The position numbers and the translations under genes are program-made. A DNA stretch of 11,679 bases from CAZCZZ01 sp964503335 (GTDB taxonomy: Bacteria > Verrucomicrobiota > Kiritimatiellia > CAIVKH01). The notes below the pieces were generated by a model. The model searched no databases and had not been told where the DNA came from. It saw nothing but the letters and a program-made list of their open reading frames with translations. The stretch spans positions 1-11,679 of the forward strand of contig CAZCZZ010000086.1 in the NCBI GenBank assembly GCA_964503335.1. Reading direction: 5' to 3'. Positions 1 through 7,800 of the stretch are shown in pieces (position 1 is the first letter of the stretch; the number at the start of each line of letters is the position of its first letter).

Positions 1-95
1 TTTGTCTTGCGCATCATGTTGGAAAACAAGGGTTTGAGAATGTTGCGAGCGCATCACCCGGATCAGGTGCAAATCGCGGTCAAAATATGCGTAAG

Positions 96-113
96 ATGCT
101 TATTGCGAAGCAT
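96..113 (-). terminator. Weak hairpin over the plsC stop codon
   Basis: ATGCTT and AAGCAT form a 6-bp perfect stem around a 6-base loop, spanning the end of the acyltransferase gene. On the minus strand a short T-run (ATATTTTG) follows about 9 bases later. The stem is short and AT-rich and the T-run is not adjacent, so this may not end transcription. The remaining bases down to position 1 hold no gene I can support. Confidence 0.2.
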
Positions 114-747
114 TAGCGTCACGGATCGCGGCGATTCGGGCCATAACCAATTCGCCGATCTTATCGTAGGCATCCCGCTCTTTTCCGAACGCCTCCAGCT
201 CCTCATGCGTAATGGGAGGGCCGAAGGTGATGCGAATCTTTGAAGGGCGAATCCATCGGGCTGATTTTGGATATGCCTTGAACGTTCCGTCGATATACGT
301 TGGCACGACGGCCACGGAGGCTTTGGCGATCAGGAAGCCAATTCCGCCCTTCGCGGGTTGGAGCTTGCCGTCCAGCGAACGCGTTCCCTCCGGAAATAGA
401 GCGACGCATTCACCGGCCTGGAGCAGTTGGATTCCCTTTCGCAGCGCGCCGACGTCGCCGCGGTCCCGCGATATCGGCACAACACCCAACCTGTAGAGCA
501 AACGGCCGAACCAGTCGGGCCTGAAAAGTGTATCGCGGGCCATGAAGCGAACATCGCGGAACGGGATCGATGTCCCGATCGTTGGCGGATCCAGGAAGCT
601 GACGTGATTCGCCGCCATGATGCAGCCGCCGGTTCTCGGAATGTTCTCAAGCCCGCGGACACTGAGGCGGTGGTAGACGAAGAAGAGGACGCGAAGGATG
701 CGGCGAGCCAATCCGTAGAGGCCAGGACTGGGAGGAAGCTCTGTCAT
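100..747 (-). CDS. plsC: 1-acyl-sn-glycerol-3-phosphate acyltransferase (PlsC/LPLAT family)
   Basis: Transfers an acyl chain to lysophosphatidic acid to make phosphatidic acid, the second acylation of phospholipid synthesis at the inner membrane. The 215-residue length is usual for the family. Visible motifs are the catalytic HX4D (H48 to D53, in NHVSFLD), the VVPISRDRG block near 89-97, FPEGTR at 118-123, and a VVPTYIDG block after 146. A hydrophobic stretch near residues 17-25 may sit in the membrane. The ATG overlaps the cmk stop as TGATG and there is no strong ribosome site of its own, which suggests translational coupling. The cmk-plsC pair is a common bacterial arrangement, often followed by rpsA or ispH, which would lie beyond position 1. 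A close relative acting on another lysophospholipid cannot be excluded. Confidence 0.93.
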   Translation of the reverse strand: MTELPPSPGLYGLARRILRVLFFVYHRLSVRGLENIPRTGGCIMAANHVSFLDPPTIGTSIPFRDVRFMARDTLFRPDWFGRLLYRLGVVPISRDRGDVGALRKGIQLLQAGECVALFPEGTRSLDGKLQPAKGGIGFLIAKASVAVVPTYIDGTFKAYPKSARWIRPSKIRITFGPPITHEELEAFGKERDAYDKIGELVMARIAAIRDANASQ

Positions 748-1424
748 CAGGCCGACCGCACCCGGTTGACGATCATTTGCACCACATCGTCGATCTGCAT
801 TGTGGTCGAATCGATAACCTTCGCGCCGAGGGCGATCTGCAGCGGAGCTGTCTTCCGCATGGAATCCTTCTGGTCGCGACGCTGCAAAGAGGTCATCACT
901 TTTGCCACGTCACTCTCCCCTTCCATGCGTTCCAACTCCTTCGAGCGGCGCCGGGCGCGCTCTTCCGGATGCGCATCAAGGTAGAATTTGAAGGGCGAGT
1001 CGGGGAAAACGACCGTGCCGATGTCGCGTCCCTCCATCACAACGGACCCGAATCGCGTGGTTTCACGAAGAAGTCTCACCAGATGGGCCCGTACTTCAGG
1101 AATGGCCGCCACGTCACTGACCCTTTCACGCACAGGCTCAGAACGGACCTGGGTCGAGGGATCCTCGCCATCGATCGTAAAATAGGCGCATTGGTCGCGC
1201 AGGAAGTACTCCACGGTGACCCGTTGAATCAGGTCGACCACCTGTTCGCTCTGCTGGACGTCCACGCCTTCTCGCAGCGCCTTCCACGTCACGCCGCGGT
1301 AAAGCGCACCGCTGTCGACGTAGACGAAATGCAGCTCCTCCGCAACGCGCCGGGCCACGGTGGATTTGCCGGAGGCGGATGGACCATCGATGGCTACTGT
1401 CGTCGTATGGGCCTTATTCGACAT
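747..1424 (-). CDS. cmk: Cytidylate kinase (CMP kinase)
   Basis: Phosphorylates CMP and dCMP with ATP to give CDP and dCDP in the cytoplasm. The 225 residues match the usual bacterial Cmk length. Seen here: the Walker A loop GPSASGKST at 14-22, the substrate-side DSGALYRG at 37-44, an EGRDIGTVVFPD block, and the Arg-rich lid segment HPEERARRRSKEL. The start is the ATG inside the last codons of aroA (11-base overlap), preceded by a G-rich stretch (GGGGGGTC) that can serve as ribosome site. Its place between aroA and plsC is a recurrent bacterial order. Nothing is missing or disrupted. Confidence 0.96.
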   Translation of the reverse strand: MSNKAHTTTVAIDGPSASGKSTVARRVAEELHFVYVDSGALYRGVTWKALREGVDVQQSEQVVDLIQRVTVEYFLRDQCAYFTIDGEDPSTQVRSEPVRERVSDVAAIPEVRAHLVRLLRETTRFGSVVMEGRDIGTVVFPDSPFKFYLDAHPEERARRRSKELERMEGESDVAKVMTSLQRRDQKDSMRKTAPLQIALGAKVIDSTTMQIDDVVQMIVNRVRSA

Positions 1425-2739
1425 GACCCCCCAGCTTCCTCAGGTCGTCCCAGAAGCCCGGGTAGGATGTGTCGACGCATGCCACGTTGTTGATGACCGC
1501 CGATTCGGTCGCATAGGTGGCGAGGATCGACATCGACATCGCAATGCGGTGATCGCCAAAGCTTCTCACGGCACCCGTCGGCTTGATCTCACTTCCGCCC
1601 TCAATGATCATCCCGTCCTCGGTCTCTTCCACGTTCACACCGAAAAGCCGGAGGTTGAGCGCCATCGCGGCGATGCGGTCCGATTCCTTCACGCGGAGCT
1701 CGGCCGCGTTCTTGATGACGGTCTTGCCTTCCGCAAGGGCTGCTACAGCCGCCACGAGGGGCAATTCATCGATCAGGTTGGCAATGTCCGCGCCGCCGAC
1801 TTCCACACCCTTGAGTTTGCTACCCGAAATCTTGACGTCGCCCATCGGCTCGGCATCACCCGTATCGCCGCTTTGCTTGACCTCAACGCTGGCGCCCATG
1901 CGCTTCAACACGTCAAGGAACGCGATGCGGCGAGGATTCAGCCCGACATTCTTGACCGTCACGGTGCCCTTCTTGCGCGCCGCGACAGCGACCATCCAGT
2001 AGGCCGCAGATGAGAAATCGCCGGGCACAAAGAAGCTGCGGGCCTTCAGCGTAGGCCCTTCGGAGCCGTATCCCTTGATCTTGATCTGGTTGCCTTCGAC
2101 GATGACCGGCACACCCATGGCGCGGAGCAGCCGCTCCGTATGGTCGCGCGTCGGAACCGGCTCGGTGACCGACGTCGTGCCTTCCGCAAAGAGACCGGCG
2201 AGCAGGACGCAGGACTTCACCTGGGCGGATGCCACAGGAAGCATGTAGTCGATCGCCTTCAGCTTGCCGCCGTGGATCGTGATGGGAGCCGTGCCCCGCT
2301 CACCCGTCAGCTCGATCTTTGCCCCCATCCGCTCGAGGGGTTCCTTGATGCGCGACATCGGCCGCGTGCGCAGGGAATCGTCACCCGTCATCTCAATCTT
2401 CAGCGGATGACCGGCGATAATGCCTGCGAGCAACCGCATGCTGGTGCCGGAGTTGCCGACATTCAGCGCGCCCGCCGGCTCCAACAGGTTGCCACCCATG
2501 CCCTGGATGGTCAGTTCGCCTTCTTCGCTCACGGAGGAACGGGCGCCCAACGCTTCCATCGCATGCAGCGTGTTGATGCAGTCTTCGCTCTGCAGGAAGT
2601 TGTCGACCTTCGACGTGCCGGAGGCAAGGCCCGCAAGCATCGCGATGCGATGCGAGATGCTCTTGTCGCCGGGCACTTCAATCGTGCCGGAAAGGACAGC
2701 ACTCGGATGAACAATAACAGACTGGGGTATTTGAGCCAT
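1414..2739 (-). CDS. aroA: 3-phosphoshikimate 1-carboxyvinyltransferase (EPSP synthase)
   Basis: Joins phosphoenolpyruvate to shikimate 3-phosphate, giving EPSP, the penultimate step to chorismate. The 441-residue protein carries PGDKSISHR at 23-31, GNSGTSMR at 95-102, SLRTRPMSRI at 122-131, SAQVK at 171-175, RDHTE at 198-202, the catalytic-acid region DELPLVA, ELRVKESDR, and the C-terminal FGDHRIAM. The GDKS, SAQVK and RDHTE signatures are those described for class II enzymes (Agrobacterium CP4, Bacillus) rather than the E. coli class. The fourth class II motif, N-x-T-R, reads NPRR here. Start ATG is supported by AGGAGG at 2750-2755, ten bases upstream and inside tyrA; only two bases separate the two genes. 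Confidence 0.97.
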   Translation of the reverse strand: MAQIPQSVIVHPSAVLSGTIEVPGDKSISHRIAMLAGLASGTSKVDNFLQSEDCINTLHAMEALGARSSVSEEGELTIQGMGGNLLEPAGALNVGNSGTSMRLLAGIIAGHPLKIEMTGDDSLRTRPMSRIKEPLERMGAKIELTGERGTAPITIHGGKLKAIDYMLPVASAQVKSCVLLAGLFAEGTTSVTEPVPTRDHTERLLRAMGVPVIVEGNQIKIKGYGSEGPTLKARSFFVPGDFSSAAYWMVAVAARKKGTVTVKNVGLNPRRIAFLDVLKRMGASVEVKQSGDTGDAEPMGDVKISGSKLKGVEVGGADIANLIDELPLVAAVAALAEGKTVIKNAAELRVKESDRIAAMALNLRLFGVNVEETEDGMIIEGGSEIKPTGAVRSFGDHRIAMSMSILATYATESAVINNVACVDTSYPGFWDDLRKLGGHVE

Positions 2740-2741
2740 GG

Positions 2742-3626
2742 TCAGCTCGCCTCCTCACAAGATGTTGTTTTTTTCTGCAGCAAGGTCCGTCTCACGGAAC
2801 GACCTTTCTCCAAGAATCGCTGGACCTGAACAAACTGGCCCCTTGCCAGCTGGTCCACCAGATCATCGACTTGATCGCGATACGCTTTCAACTCATCGGC
2901 CACCGCAAGACTGTTCGTCTTGAGAATGTCGCCCCAGATATCAGGCCCGCCCTCCGCCACGCGCGACGTGTCACGGAAGCCGGCGCCACAGTACCTGGCG
3001 ATCTTCTTCGTTTCGCGGCCACGGCCTACCGTGGTCGCAAGCAACGCGGCGACAAGATGCGGGAGATGGCTCGTTCTTGCAAGGATGTGATCATGATCGT
3101 CCGGATTCATCCGGCACACATCGGCCCCCATTCCCTTCCAGAACAGCTCGATCTGCTTCACGGCAGGCTTGGGCGTTTTCCTGTCCGGCGTAACCACCAC
3201 GGTCGCACCCTTGTACAAATCCTCGCGTGCCGCCTCGATGCCCTGAAGCTCCGACCCGGCAATGGGATGGCTTCCCACGAAAGTTACAGACATGCCCCGC
3301 GCGATGCGACCGATCTCGCGAACCAGGAAACTCTTGGTGCTCCCAACGTCTGTCAGCAGCGCTCCGCGTTTGAGACTGGGCAACGTTTCACGCACCAGCC
3401 GCGGAATGGCAAGGATCGGGGCGCAATACACCACAATGTCGGCGCCTTCAACCGCCTCGCCCGGTGTGGCAAACACGGCGTCGACTGCCCCGCGCTGCAG
3501 CGCGATCGTGCGTCGCTCCGGGGACCTCGTGTAGCCGTGAACGGTGACCTTGCTCCCATGCGCCTTGAGCGCCAGGCCGAGTGAGCCCCCCATCAAGCCG
3601 AGACCGATGATGGAAACCCTCTTCAT
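2742..3626 (-). CDS. tyrA: Prephenate dehydrogenase
   Basis: Oxidatively decarboxylates prephenate (or arogenate) to the tyrosine precursor using NAD(P). From the chosen ATG the protein has 294 residues: a Rossmann NAD site GLGLMGGSLG at 8-17, the conserved catalytic-region VGSHPIAGSE, then an all-helical C-terminal domain with TSHLPHLVA and a GFRDTSR block. There is no C-terminal ACT domain and no chorismate mutase fusion, so regulation by tyrosine through ACT is not expected. The frame can be extended upstream to a TTG at 3641 overlapping aroF by 4 bases, but ATG 3626 has a GAGG ribosome site nine bases upstream and begins directly at the first Rossmann strand, so I prefer it. Specificity for prephenate versus arogenate cannot be read from the sequence. 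Confidence 0.95.
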   Translation of the reverse strand: MKRVSIIGLGLMGGSLGLALKAHGSKVTVHGYTRSPERRTIALQRGAVDAVFATPGEAVEGADIVVYCAPILAIPRLVRETLPSLKRGALLTDVGSTKSFLVREIGRIARGMSVTFVGSHPIAGSELQGIEAAREDLYKGATVVVTPDRKTPKPAVKQIELFWKGMGADVCRMNPDDHDHILARTSHLPHLVAALLATTVGRGRETKKIARYCGAGFRDTSRVAEGGPDIWGDILKTNSLAVADELKAYRDQVDDLVDQLARGQFVQVQRFLEKGRSVRRTLLQKKTTSCEEAS

Positions 3627-3635
3627 GGGAGTGGT

Positions 3636-3639
3636 CCTC
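3636..3639 (-). promoter_or_regulatory. Ribosome binding site deciding the tyrA start
   Basis: GAGG on the minus strand lies nine bases before ATG 3626, immediately after the aroF stop (TGAGG). It supports ATG 3626 over the TTG at 3641. Confidence 0.55.
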
Positions 3640-4672
3640 AAACCGTGCGACCAACCACACGCGCGATCGCGCGGAGGTCTTTCATCATCGCGGCAAAGGC
3701 CTTGAGGTCCAGCGTCTGCGCACCGTCCGAGGTCGCTTCCTTCGGATTGGGATGCACTTCAACCATGATCGCGTCGCAGCCTGCGGCGACACCGGCCAGC
3801 GCCATCGGCGCCACGAGGTCGGCGTAGCCGGTTCCATGGCTTGGATCGACGGCGATCGGCAGGTGACTCCACTTCTTGATGACGGGGATCGCATTCAGGT
3901 CGAGCGTGTTACGCGTGGCCCGCTCAAAGGTGCGAATGCCGCGTTCGCAGAGGAATACATTCGGATTTCCCTGGCTAAGCACGTATTCGGCGCTCATGAG
4001 GAGTTCCTCGATCGTATTGGCCAGCCCGCGCTTGATCATGACGGGCGTCTGGAACTTTCCGACCGCCTTGAGCAGGTTGAAATTCTGCATGTTGCGGGCG
4101 CCAATCTGGATCACGTCGGCCGCCTCCGCCACCATCTCGACGTCGCGGGTATCCATGACTTCCGTGATGATCGGGAGACCCGTGGCTTTGCGTACTTCAC
4201 CCAGGATGCGAAGTCCTTCGACGCCAAGGCCCTGGAACGAGTACGGCGACGTGCGGGGCTTGAATGCGCCGGCTCGAAGCATCTTCGCGCCGGCCTTCTT
4301 GATGCCCAATGCGGTGGCCATCATGACGTCCGGCGTTTCCACCGAACACGGCCCGGCGACGACCACGACATCCTTGCCGCCGATAATGACGGGCTTCGCG
4401 CCCTTCTTCGTCGGGATGATCTTGATCTTGGTCGGCTCCGGGTGGAACTCGCGACTGGCCATCTTGTATGGCTTTTGGACACGCATGACGGACTCCACGC
4501 CCTGGAAAAGATTCAGGGGCTTCGTCGAAATGTCCGACTCGTCACCGATCAGGCCGATCACCGTCCGCTCTGTCCCGCGACTGATGCTGGAACGAAGACC
4601 CCACTCTTTGATTTGCGCCACAATGACTTCGATCTGCTTGTCCGTGGCATCCTTCTTCAAAACAATAATCAT
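3638..4672 (-). CDS. aroF: 3-deoxy-7-phosphoheptulonate (DAHP) synthase, type I-beta with N-terminal regulatory domain
   Basis: Condenses PEP with erythrose 4-phosphate, the committed first step of the shikimate pathway. Residues 1-70 form a ferredoxin-like regulatory domain (MIIVLKKDAT... ERTVIGLIGD) of the kind found in Thermotoga maritima DAHP synthase, and the rest is the TIM barrel. Visible motifs are AGPCSVE at 106-112, RAGAFKPRTSPYSFQG at 133-148, QIGARNMQNF, CERGIRTFE at 242-250 and DPSHGTG at 276-282. The metal ligands expected for the family are present: C109, H279, E305 and D316. In the Thermotoga enzyme the N-terminal domain mediates tyrosine inhibition, so end-product control is likely here. 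Start ATG has a GAGAGG ribosome site inside the hisC end, and one base separates the two genes. Confidence 0.96.
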   Translation of the reverse strand: MIIVLKKDATDKQIEVIVAQIKEWGLRSSISRGTERTVIGLIGDESDISTKPLNLFQGVESVMRVQKPYKMASREFHPEPTKIKIIPTKKGAKPVIIGGKDVVVVAGPCSVETPDVMMATALGIKKAGAKMLRAGAFKPRTSPYSFQGLGVEGLRILGEVRKATGLPIITEVMDTRDVEMVAEAADVIQIGARNMQNFNLLKAVGKFQTPVMIKRGLANTIEELLMSAEYVLSQGNPNVFLCERGIRTFERATRNTLDLNAIPVIKKWSHLPIAVDPSHGTGYADLVAPMALAGVAAGCDAIMVEVHPNPKEATSDGAQTLDLKAFAAMMKDLRAIARVVGRTV

Positions 4673-4673
4673 C

Positions 4674-5789
4674 CTAAGACAACCTCTCTCTCAAAACTTC
4701 CTCGAGGGCCTTGATGACCCTCGCATTCTCTTCATGGGTACCGATCGTGATTCTGACATAGTCCGGAAGCCCGTACGCGTCCACGGGACGGATAATGACC
4801 AGCTTCCGCCGAAGAGCCTCGAATAATTCCCGGCCACGGCCCGTTTTCACAAGGACAAAATTGGCAACCGACGGCACATACTCCAGACCCAGCCTCTTAA
4901 AAGCCACTTCGAATTCCCGCAGGCCATCCGTCACAAGTTGCCTCGTGCGTTGGACATAGTCGTCGTCTTTGAGCGCCGCCATCGCCGCCGCCTGCGCCAT
5001 CGCATTGACATTGAAGGGCTGTCGAACTCGGTGCAGCAGCTTGACCCCTCCTTCGGGCGCAATCCCATAGCCAATACGGAGGCCCGCCAGCCCATAGGTC
5101 TTCGAGAACGTCCGCAGGACATAAACGTTCCGGCCCTCGCGGACGTACTTAAGGGTGTCGGGCTGCTTCTCCGGCGGCAGCAGCTCGATATACGCTTCGT
5201 CAAAGACGATGACTACGTGATCCGGCACCCGCGCCATGAACCGATCGATCGCCGCTCCGTCCACCATCGTGCCCGTCGGGTTGTTCGGGTTGCTGATGAA
5301 GACGAGCCGCGTCTCCGGGGAGATCGCGGCCAGCATCGCATCGAGGTCGTGCGTGAAGTTCCGCATCGGCACCGTGATCGTGGCGGCCTCATAAAGCGCT
5401 GCGACGAGCTTGTAGACGACGAACGCCCGGTCCGCCATGACGATGTTCGTCCCCTTCTCGAGGTAAACATGACCGAGCAAGGCCAGGATCTCATTGCTTC
5501 CATGGCCGAAGAAGACCTCCGCCGGCTTCACGCCAAGCCGGGTCGCAAGCGCCTGACGCAGGTAATAGGTGTCGCCATCCGGATAGATATGCATCTTCCC
5601 GGCCGCTTCCCGCATCGCTGCGACGGCAAGTGGCGACGGACCCAACGCGTTCTCGTTCGACGCGACCTTGACGATATCGTCCGGATTCGGGATGCCCAAC
5701 TCGCGGGCCACTTCCTCGATAGGACGCCCCGCCTCGTAGGTGGTAAGTCCCGTCACCCACTTCTTCGCCGCTGTAGTAATTGCAGTCAT
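4674..5789 (-). CDS. hisC: Histidinol-phosphate/aromatic aminotransferase, class I/II PLP enzyme
   Basis: A fold-type I PLP aminotransferase of the HisC family, 371 residues from ATG 5789. Seen: substrate-side SNENALGPSP near 44-53, YPDGD at 69-73, NPNNPTG at 167-173, DEAY at 197-200, and FSKTYGLAGLR with the PLP-binding Lys230. Its position between pheA and aroF/tyrA suggests transamination of phenylpyruvate and 4-hydroxyphenylpyruvate. HisC relatives in some bacteria serve both histidine and aromatic pathways, and substrate choice cannot be decided here. The frame runs further upstream to a TTG at 5837 through the 9-bp repeat tract, but those 16 extra residues (rich in Ser, Asp, Arg) look like translated repeat, so the first ATG is preferred even though its ribosome site is weak (AAGA). 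Confidence 0.92.
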   Translation of the reverse strand: MTAITTAAKKWVTGLTTYEAGRPIEEVARELGIPNPDDIVKVASNENALGPSPLAVAAMREAAGKMHIYPDGDTYYLRQALATRLGVKPAEVFFGHGSNEILALLGHVYLEKGTNIVMADRAFVVYKLVAALYEAATITVPMRNFTHDLDAMLAAISPETRLVFISNPNNPTGTMVDGAAIDRFMARVPDHVVIVFDEAYIELLPPEKQPDTLKYVREGRNVYVLRTFSKTYGLAGLRIGYGIAPEGGVKLLHRVRQPFNVNAMAQAAAMAALKDDDYVQRTRQLVTDGLREFEVAFKRLGLEYVPSVANFVLVKTGRGRELFEALRRKLVIIRPVDAYGLPDYVRITIGTHEENARVIKALEEVLRERLS

Positions 5790-5811
5790 GATCTTAAGTC
5801 TTGGGAAAGAT

Positions 5812-5847
5812 CGGTCCGATCCGTCGGATTCATCCAATCGGTCGGAT
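5812..5847. repeat. Four tandem 9-bp repeats in the pheA-hisC spacer
   Basis: On the plus strand the units read CGGTCCGAT, CCGTCGGAT, TCATCCAAT and CGGTCGGAT, consensus CGGTCGGAT, filling most of the 60-base gap between the pheA stop (5850) and the hisC ATG (5789). The third unit is degenerate. Because the unit is 9 bases long it stays in frame, and on the minus strand it would encode Ser-Asp-Arg-like triplets. It sits where the hisC leader would be. Confidence 0.75.
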
Positions 5848-5849
5848 CG

Positions 5850-6950
5850 TCACGCCGTTTCGAGCGCCTTCGGATACGAACCCAGCACGCTCATCCGCGC
5901 ACAGTGGTCATGCAGCGACCGGAGCGCCTTCTTCACGTGCGGCTCATCGGCGTGACCGTCGATATCCACGAAGAAGATGTAGTCCCAGGCCCGCTGGCGG
6001 CTCGGACGCGATTCTATCTTCGACATGTTGATTCCGCCTCGCTTGAACGAGGCAAGCACGTCGTGAAGCGCACCGACGCGGTCCTTTACCGTGAAACAGA
6101 TCGATGTCTTGTCGTTCCCAGTCGGACTGCCGCAGCTCTTGCCGATCACAAGGAAACGCGTCGTATTCCCCGCCATGTCCTGCACATCGTGGGCGAGCAC
6201 CTTCAGGTTGTAGAGATCCGCAGCGAGATTGCTGGCAAGCGCGCCGGTTTTCGGATCCTTCGACGCCATCTCCGCGCCCTTGGCCGTGCTGGAGACAGGG
6301 ATCAGCTCCACGCCGGGCATCGTGCTGTTCAGCCAGCGACGGCATTGTCCGAAGACCTCCGGCTTGCTGTAGATCTTCTTGATGTCGCTCTTCTTCCCGA
6401 CCGCCATCAAGTTGTGCGAAATGGGCAGATAGATCTCCGCGCAGATCTTGAGCGACGTCTCAACGAATTCGTCAAAGGTGTGCGTGACTGCGCCGTCGGT
6501 TGAGTTCTCGATCGGTACGACACCGTAATCCGCCGTGCGCTTCTGCACCGCCGTGAAGACGTCGCCGATCGTCTCCACCGCCACATACTCCACGCTCGCG
6601 CCGAAACGGAGGCGGGACGCCTGGTGCGTGAACGTTGCGGTCGGACCCAGATACGCGATCTTCAACCCGCATTCGAGCGAGAGGGCGGCCGACATCACCT
6701 CGCGATAGATGGCGCGGATGGAGTCCCCGGGAAGCGGTCCTTGATTCAGCTTCGTGACGCGATCGAAAACCGTCTTCTCGCGCGAAGGAACATAGATTTC
6801 CTTCCCGAGCTTCTTCTTGATCTCGCCGATCTCGAGGACGATCTCCGTGCGCTGGTTCAAGAGCCTCACGAGGTCTGCATCCAGCGCATCAATGCGGTGG
6901 CGGAGCGCGTCGACAGGATCAGCGGCTTTACTTGTCGCCTTCTTCTTCAT
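5850..6950 (-). CDS. pheA: Bifunctional chorismate mutase/prephenate dehydratase with ACT domain
   Basis: Converts chorismate to prephenate and then to phenylpyruvate for phenylalanine synthesis. The 366 residues comprise an AroQ-type helical chorismate mutase at about 11-93 (LRHRIDALD, LLNQR, EIKKKLG), a prephenate dehydratase domain at about 96-280 (YLGPTATFTHQA, PIENSTDGAV at 146-155, catalytic TTRF at 263-266) and a C-terminal ACT domain with the phenylalanine-binding motifs GALHD (293-297) and ESRP (313-316). Both ACT motifs are intact, so feedback inhibition by phenylalanine is likely. The open frame continues upstream for 79 codons, but that part is the Arg/Lys-rich shadow of the scpB acidic tail. 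ATG 6950 is chosen because a perfect AGGAGG stands six bases before it and the mutase domain follows directly. Confidence 0.96.
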   Translation of the reverse strand: MKKKATSKAADPVDALRHRIDALDADLVRLLNQRTEIVLEIGEIKKKLGKEIYVPSREKTVFDRVTKLNQGPLPGDSIRAIYREVMSAALSLECGLKIAYLGPTATFTHQASRLRFGASVEYVAVETIGDVFTAVQKRTADYGVVPIENSTDGAVTHTFDEFVETSLKICAEIYLPISHNLMAVGKKSDIKKIYSKPEVFGQCRRWLNSTMPGVELIPVSSTAKGAEMASKDPKTGALASNLAADLYNLKVLAHDVQDMAGNTTRFLVIGKSCGSPTGNDKTSICFTVKDRVGALHDVLASFKRGGINMSKIESRPSRQRAWDYIFFVDIDGHADEPHVKKALRSLHDHCARMSVLGSYPKALETA

Positions 6951-7800
6951 CGTCGCCCTCCTCCTCTTCCTCGTCTTCATCCTCGTCGTCATCGTCATCT
7001 TCAAATTCATCGTCGTCGTACTCTTCGTCGTCCGCGTCGTCATCCGCCTCGCCATCCTTGGCTTCGGGTGCAGACTCCGCTTCGGCCTCATCCCCCGCCT
7101 CTTCCGGCTTGGGATCCGCGAGCGCCTCCTCCAGCCTGGCCTTCTCTTCCTCGTCTTCATCCGGCGCAGCTTCCGTCGCCGGCTCAATGGCCTCGTTCTT
7201 GGCCTTCTTCTTGTTCTCGGACTCCACGCGCCGAAGCTCTTCCACGCTGGGAAGATCCTTCACGTCGCGCAGGCCGAAGTACTCGAGGAACTTGTGCGTC
7301 GTGCCGAACATCCACGGTTTGCCCGGCAGCTCGCTGCGGCCCGCGATGCGGATCAGCTGCAGTTCGATCAGGTTGCGAAGGATCTGGTCCACGGCCACAC
7401 CGCGCACGGCTTCGATTTCTGCGCGCGTCACCGGCTGCCGATACGCGATGATGGCCAGCGTCTCGAGGGCCGGCTTCGTCAGGCGATTTGCCCGGCCTCG
7501 ATCCAGCATGTGGCGCAGCCAGAGCCCGCAGTTCACGTCGTTCTGGAGCTGATACCCCTTCGCCACCTCGATCAGGTGAACACCCAGGCGCGCTTGCTCC
7601 AGGTCCTGCTTAAGCTGGCCGAGCGCTGACTTCACGTCGCCGTCGGTGACTTCGGCGTAGTCCTTGTAGGTGCCGCCCTTCTTTTCGGCGACTTCCTTGA
7701 TGACCTTCTTCATCTCGGAGGAGGAAAGCGGGTCCTTGGACGCAAAAAGCAGCGCGCCCAGAATCTGTTTGATCTCCGGCAAAACTTCCACGTCGCTCAT
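6928..7800 (-). CDS. scpB: Segregation and condensation protein B (ScpB) with long acidic tail
   Basis: ScpB dimers bind the kleisin ScpA and, with SMC, compact and segregate the chromosome. Residues 1 to about 178 carry the two winged-helix domains: PEIKQILGALLFAS near the start, then LTKPALETLAIIAYRQPVTR near 107-126, and LPGKPWMFGTTHKFLEYFGL ending near 177. A 15-20 residue insertion after residue 36 (KEVAEKKGGTYKDYAE) lengthens the first domain. From about residue 203 to 290 the protein is almost entirely Asp, Glu and Ala, an extension many ScpB proteins lack. The ATG overlaps the scpA stop by 4 bases (ATGA) with GAGG seven bases upstream. The last 23 bases overlap pheA. The core call is firm; the role of the tail is unknown. 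Confidence 0.95.
   Translation of the reverse strand: MSDVEVLPEIKQILGALLFASKDPLSSSEMKKVIKEVAEKKGGTYKDYAEVTDGDVKSALGQLKQDLEQARLGVHLIEVAKGYQLQNDVNCGLWLRHMLDRGRANRLTKPALETLAIIAYRQPVTRAEIEAVRGVAVDQILRNLIELQLIRIAGRSELPGKPWMFGTTHKFLEYFGLRDVKDLPSVEELRRVESENKKKAKNEAIEPATEAAPDEDEEEKARLEEALADPKPEEAGDEAEAESAPEAKDGEADDDADDEEYDDDEFEDDDDDEDEDEEEEEGDDEEEGDK
6957..6962 (-). promoter_or_regulatory. Ribosome binding site deciding the pheA start
   Basis: AGGAGG on the minus strand with a six-base spacer to ATG 6950. It is part of the GAG/GAA-rich codons of the scpB acidic tail, so the same bases code for Glu in scpB and recruit ribosomes for pheA. Confidence 0.7.

Noticed and set aside
1..17. Possible start (ATG at 14 or 17, minus strand) of a gene after plsC, such as rpsA
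   Set aside because: Only about five codons are visible, with no ribosome site, so no identity can be supported.
4938..6503. 521-residue plus-strand open frame
   Set aside because: It is antisense to hisC and pheA, His/Arg/Asp-rich and motif-free; a codon-bias artefact of GC-rich genes on the other strand.
6951..7187. 79-codon N-terminal extension of pheA, rich in Arg and Lys
   Set aside because: It is the frame-shifted shadow of the scpB acidic tail; the AGGAGG-supported ATG 6950 directly precedes the chorismate mutase domain.
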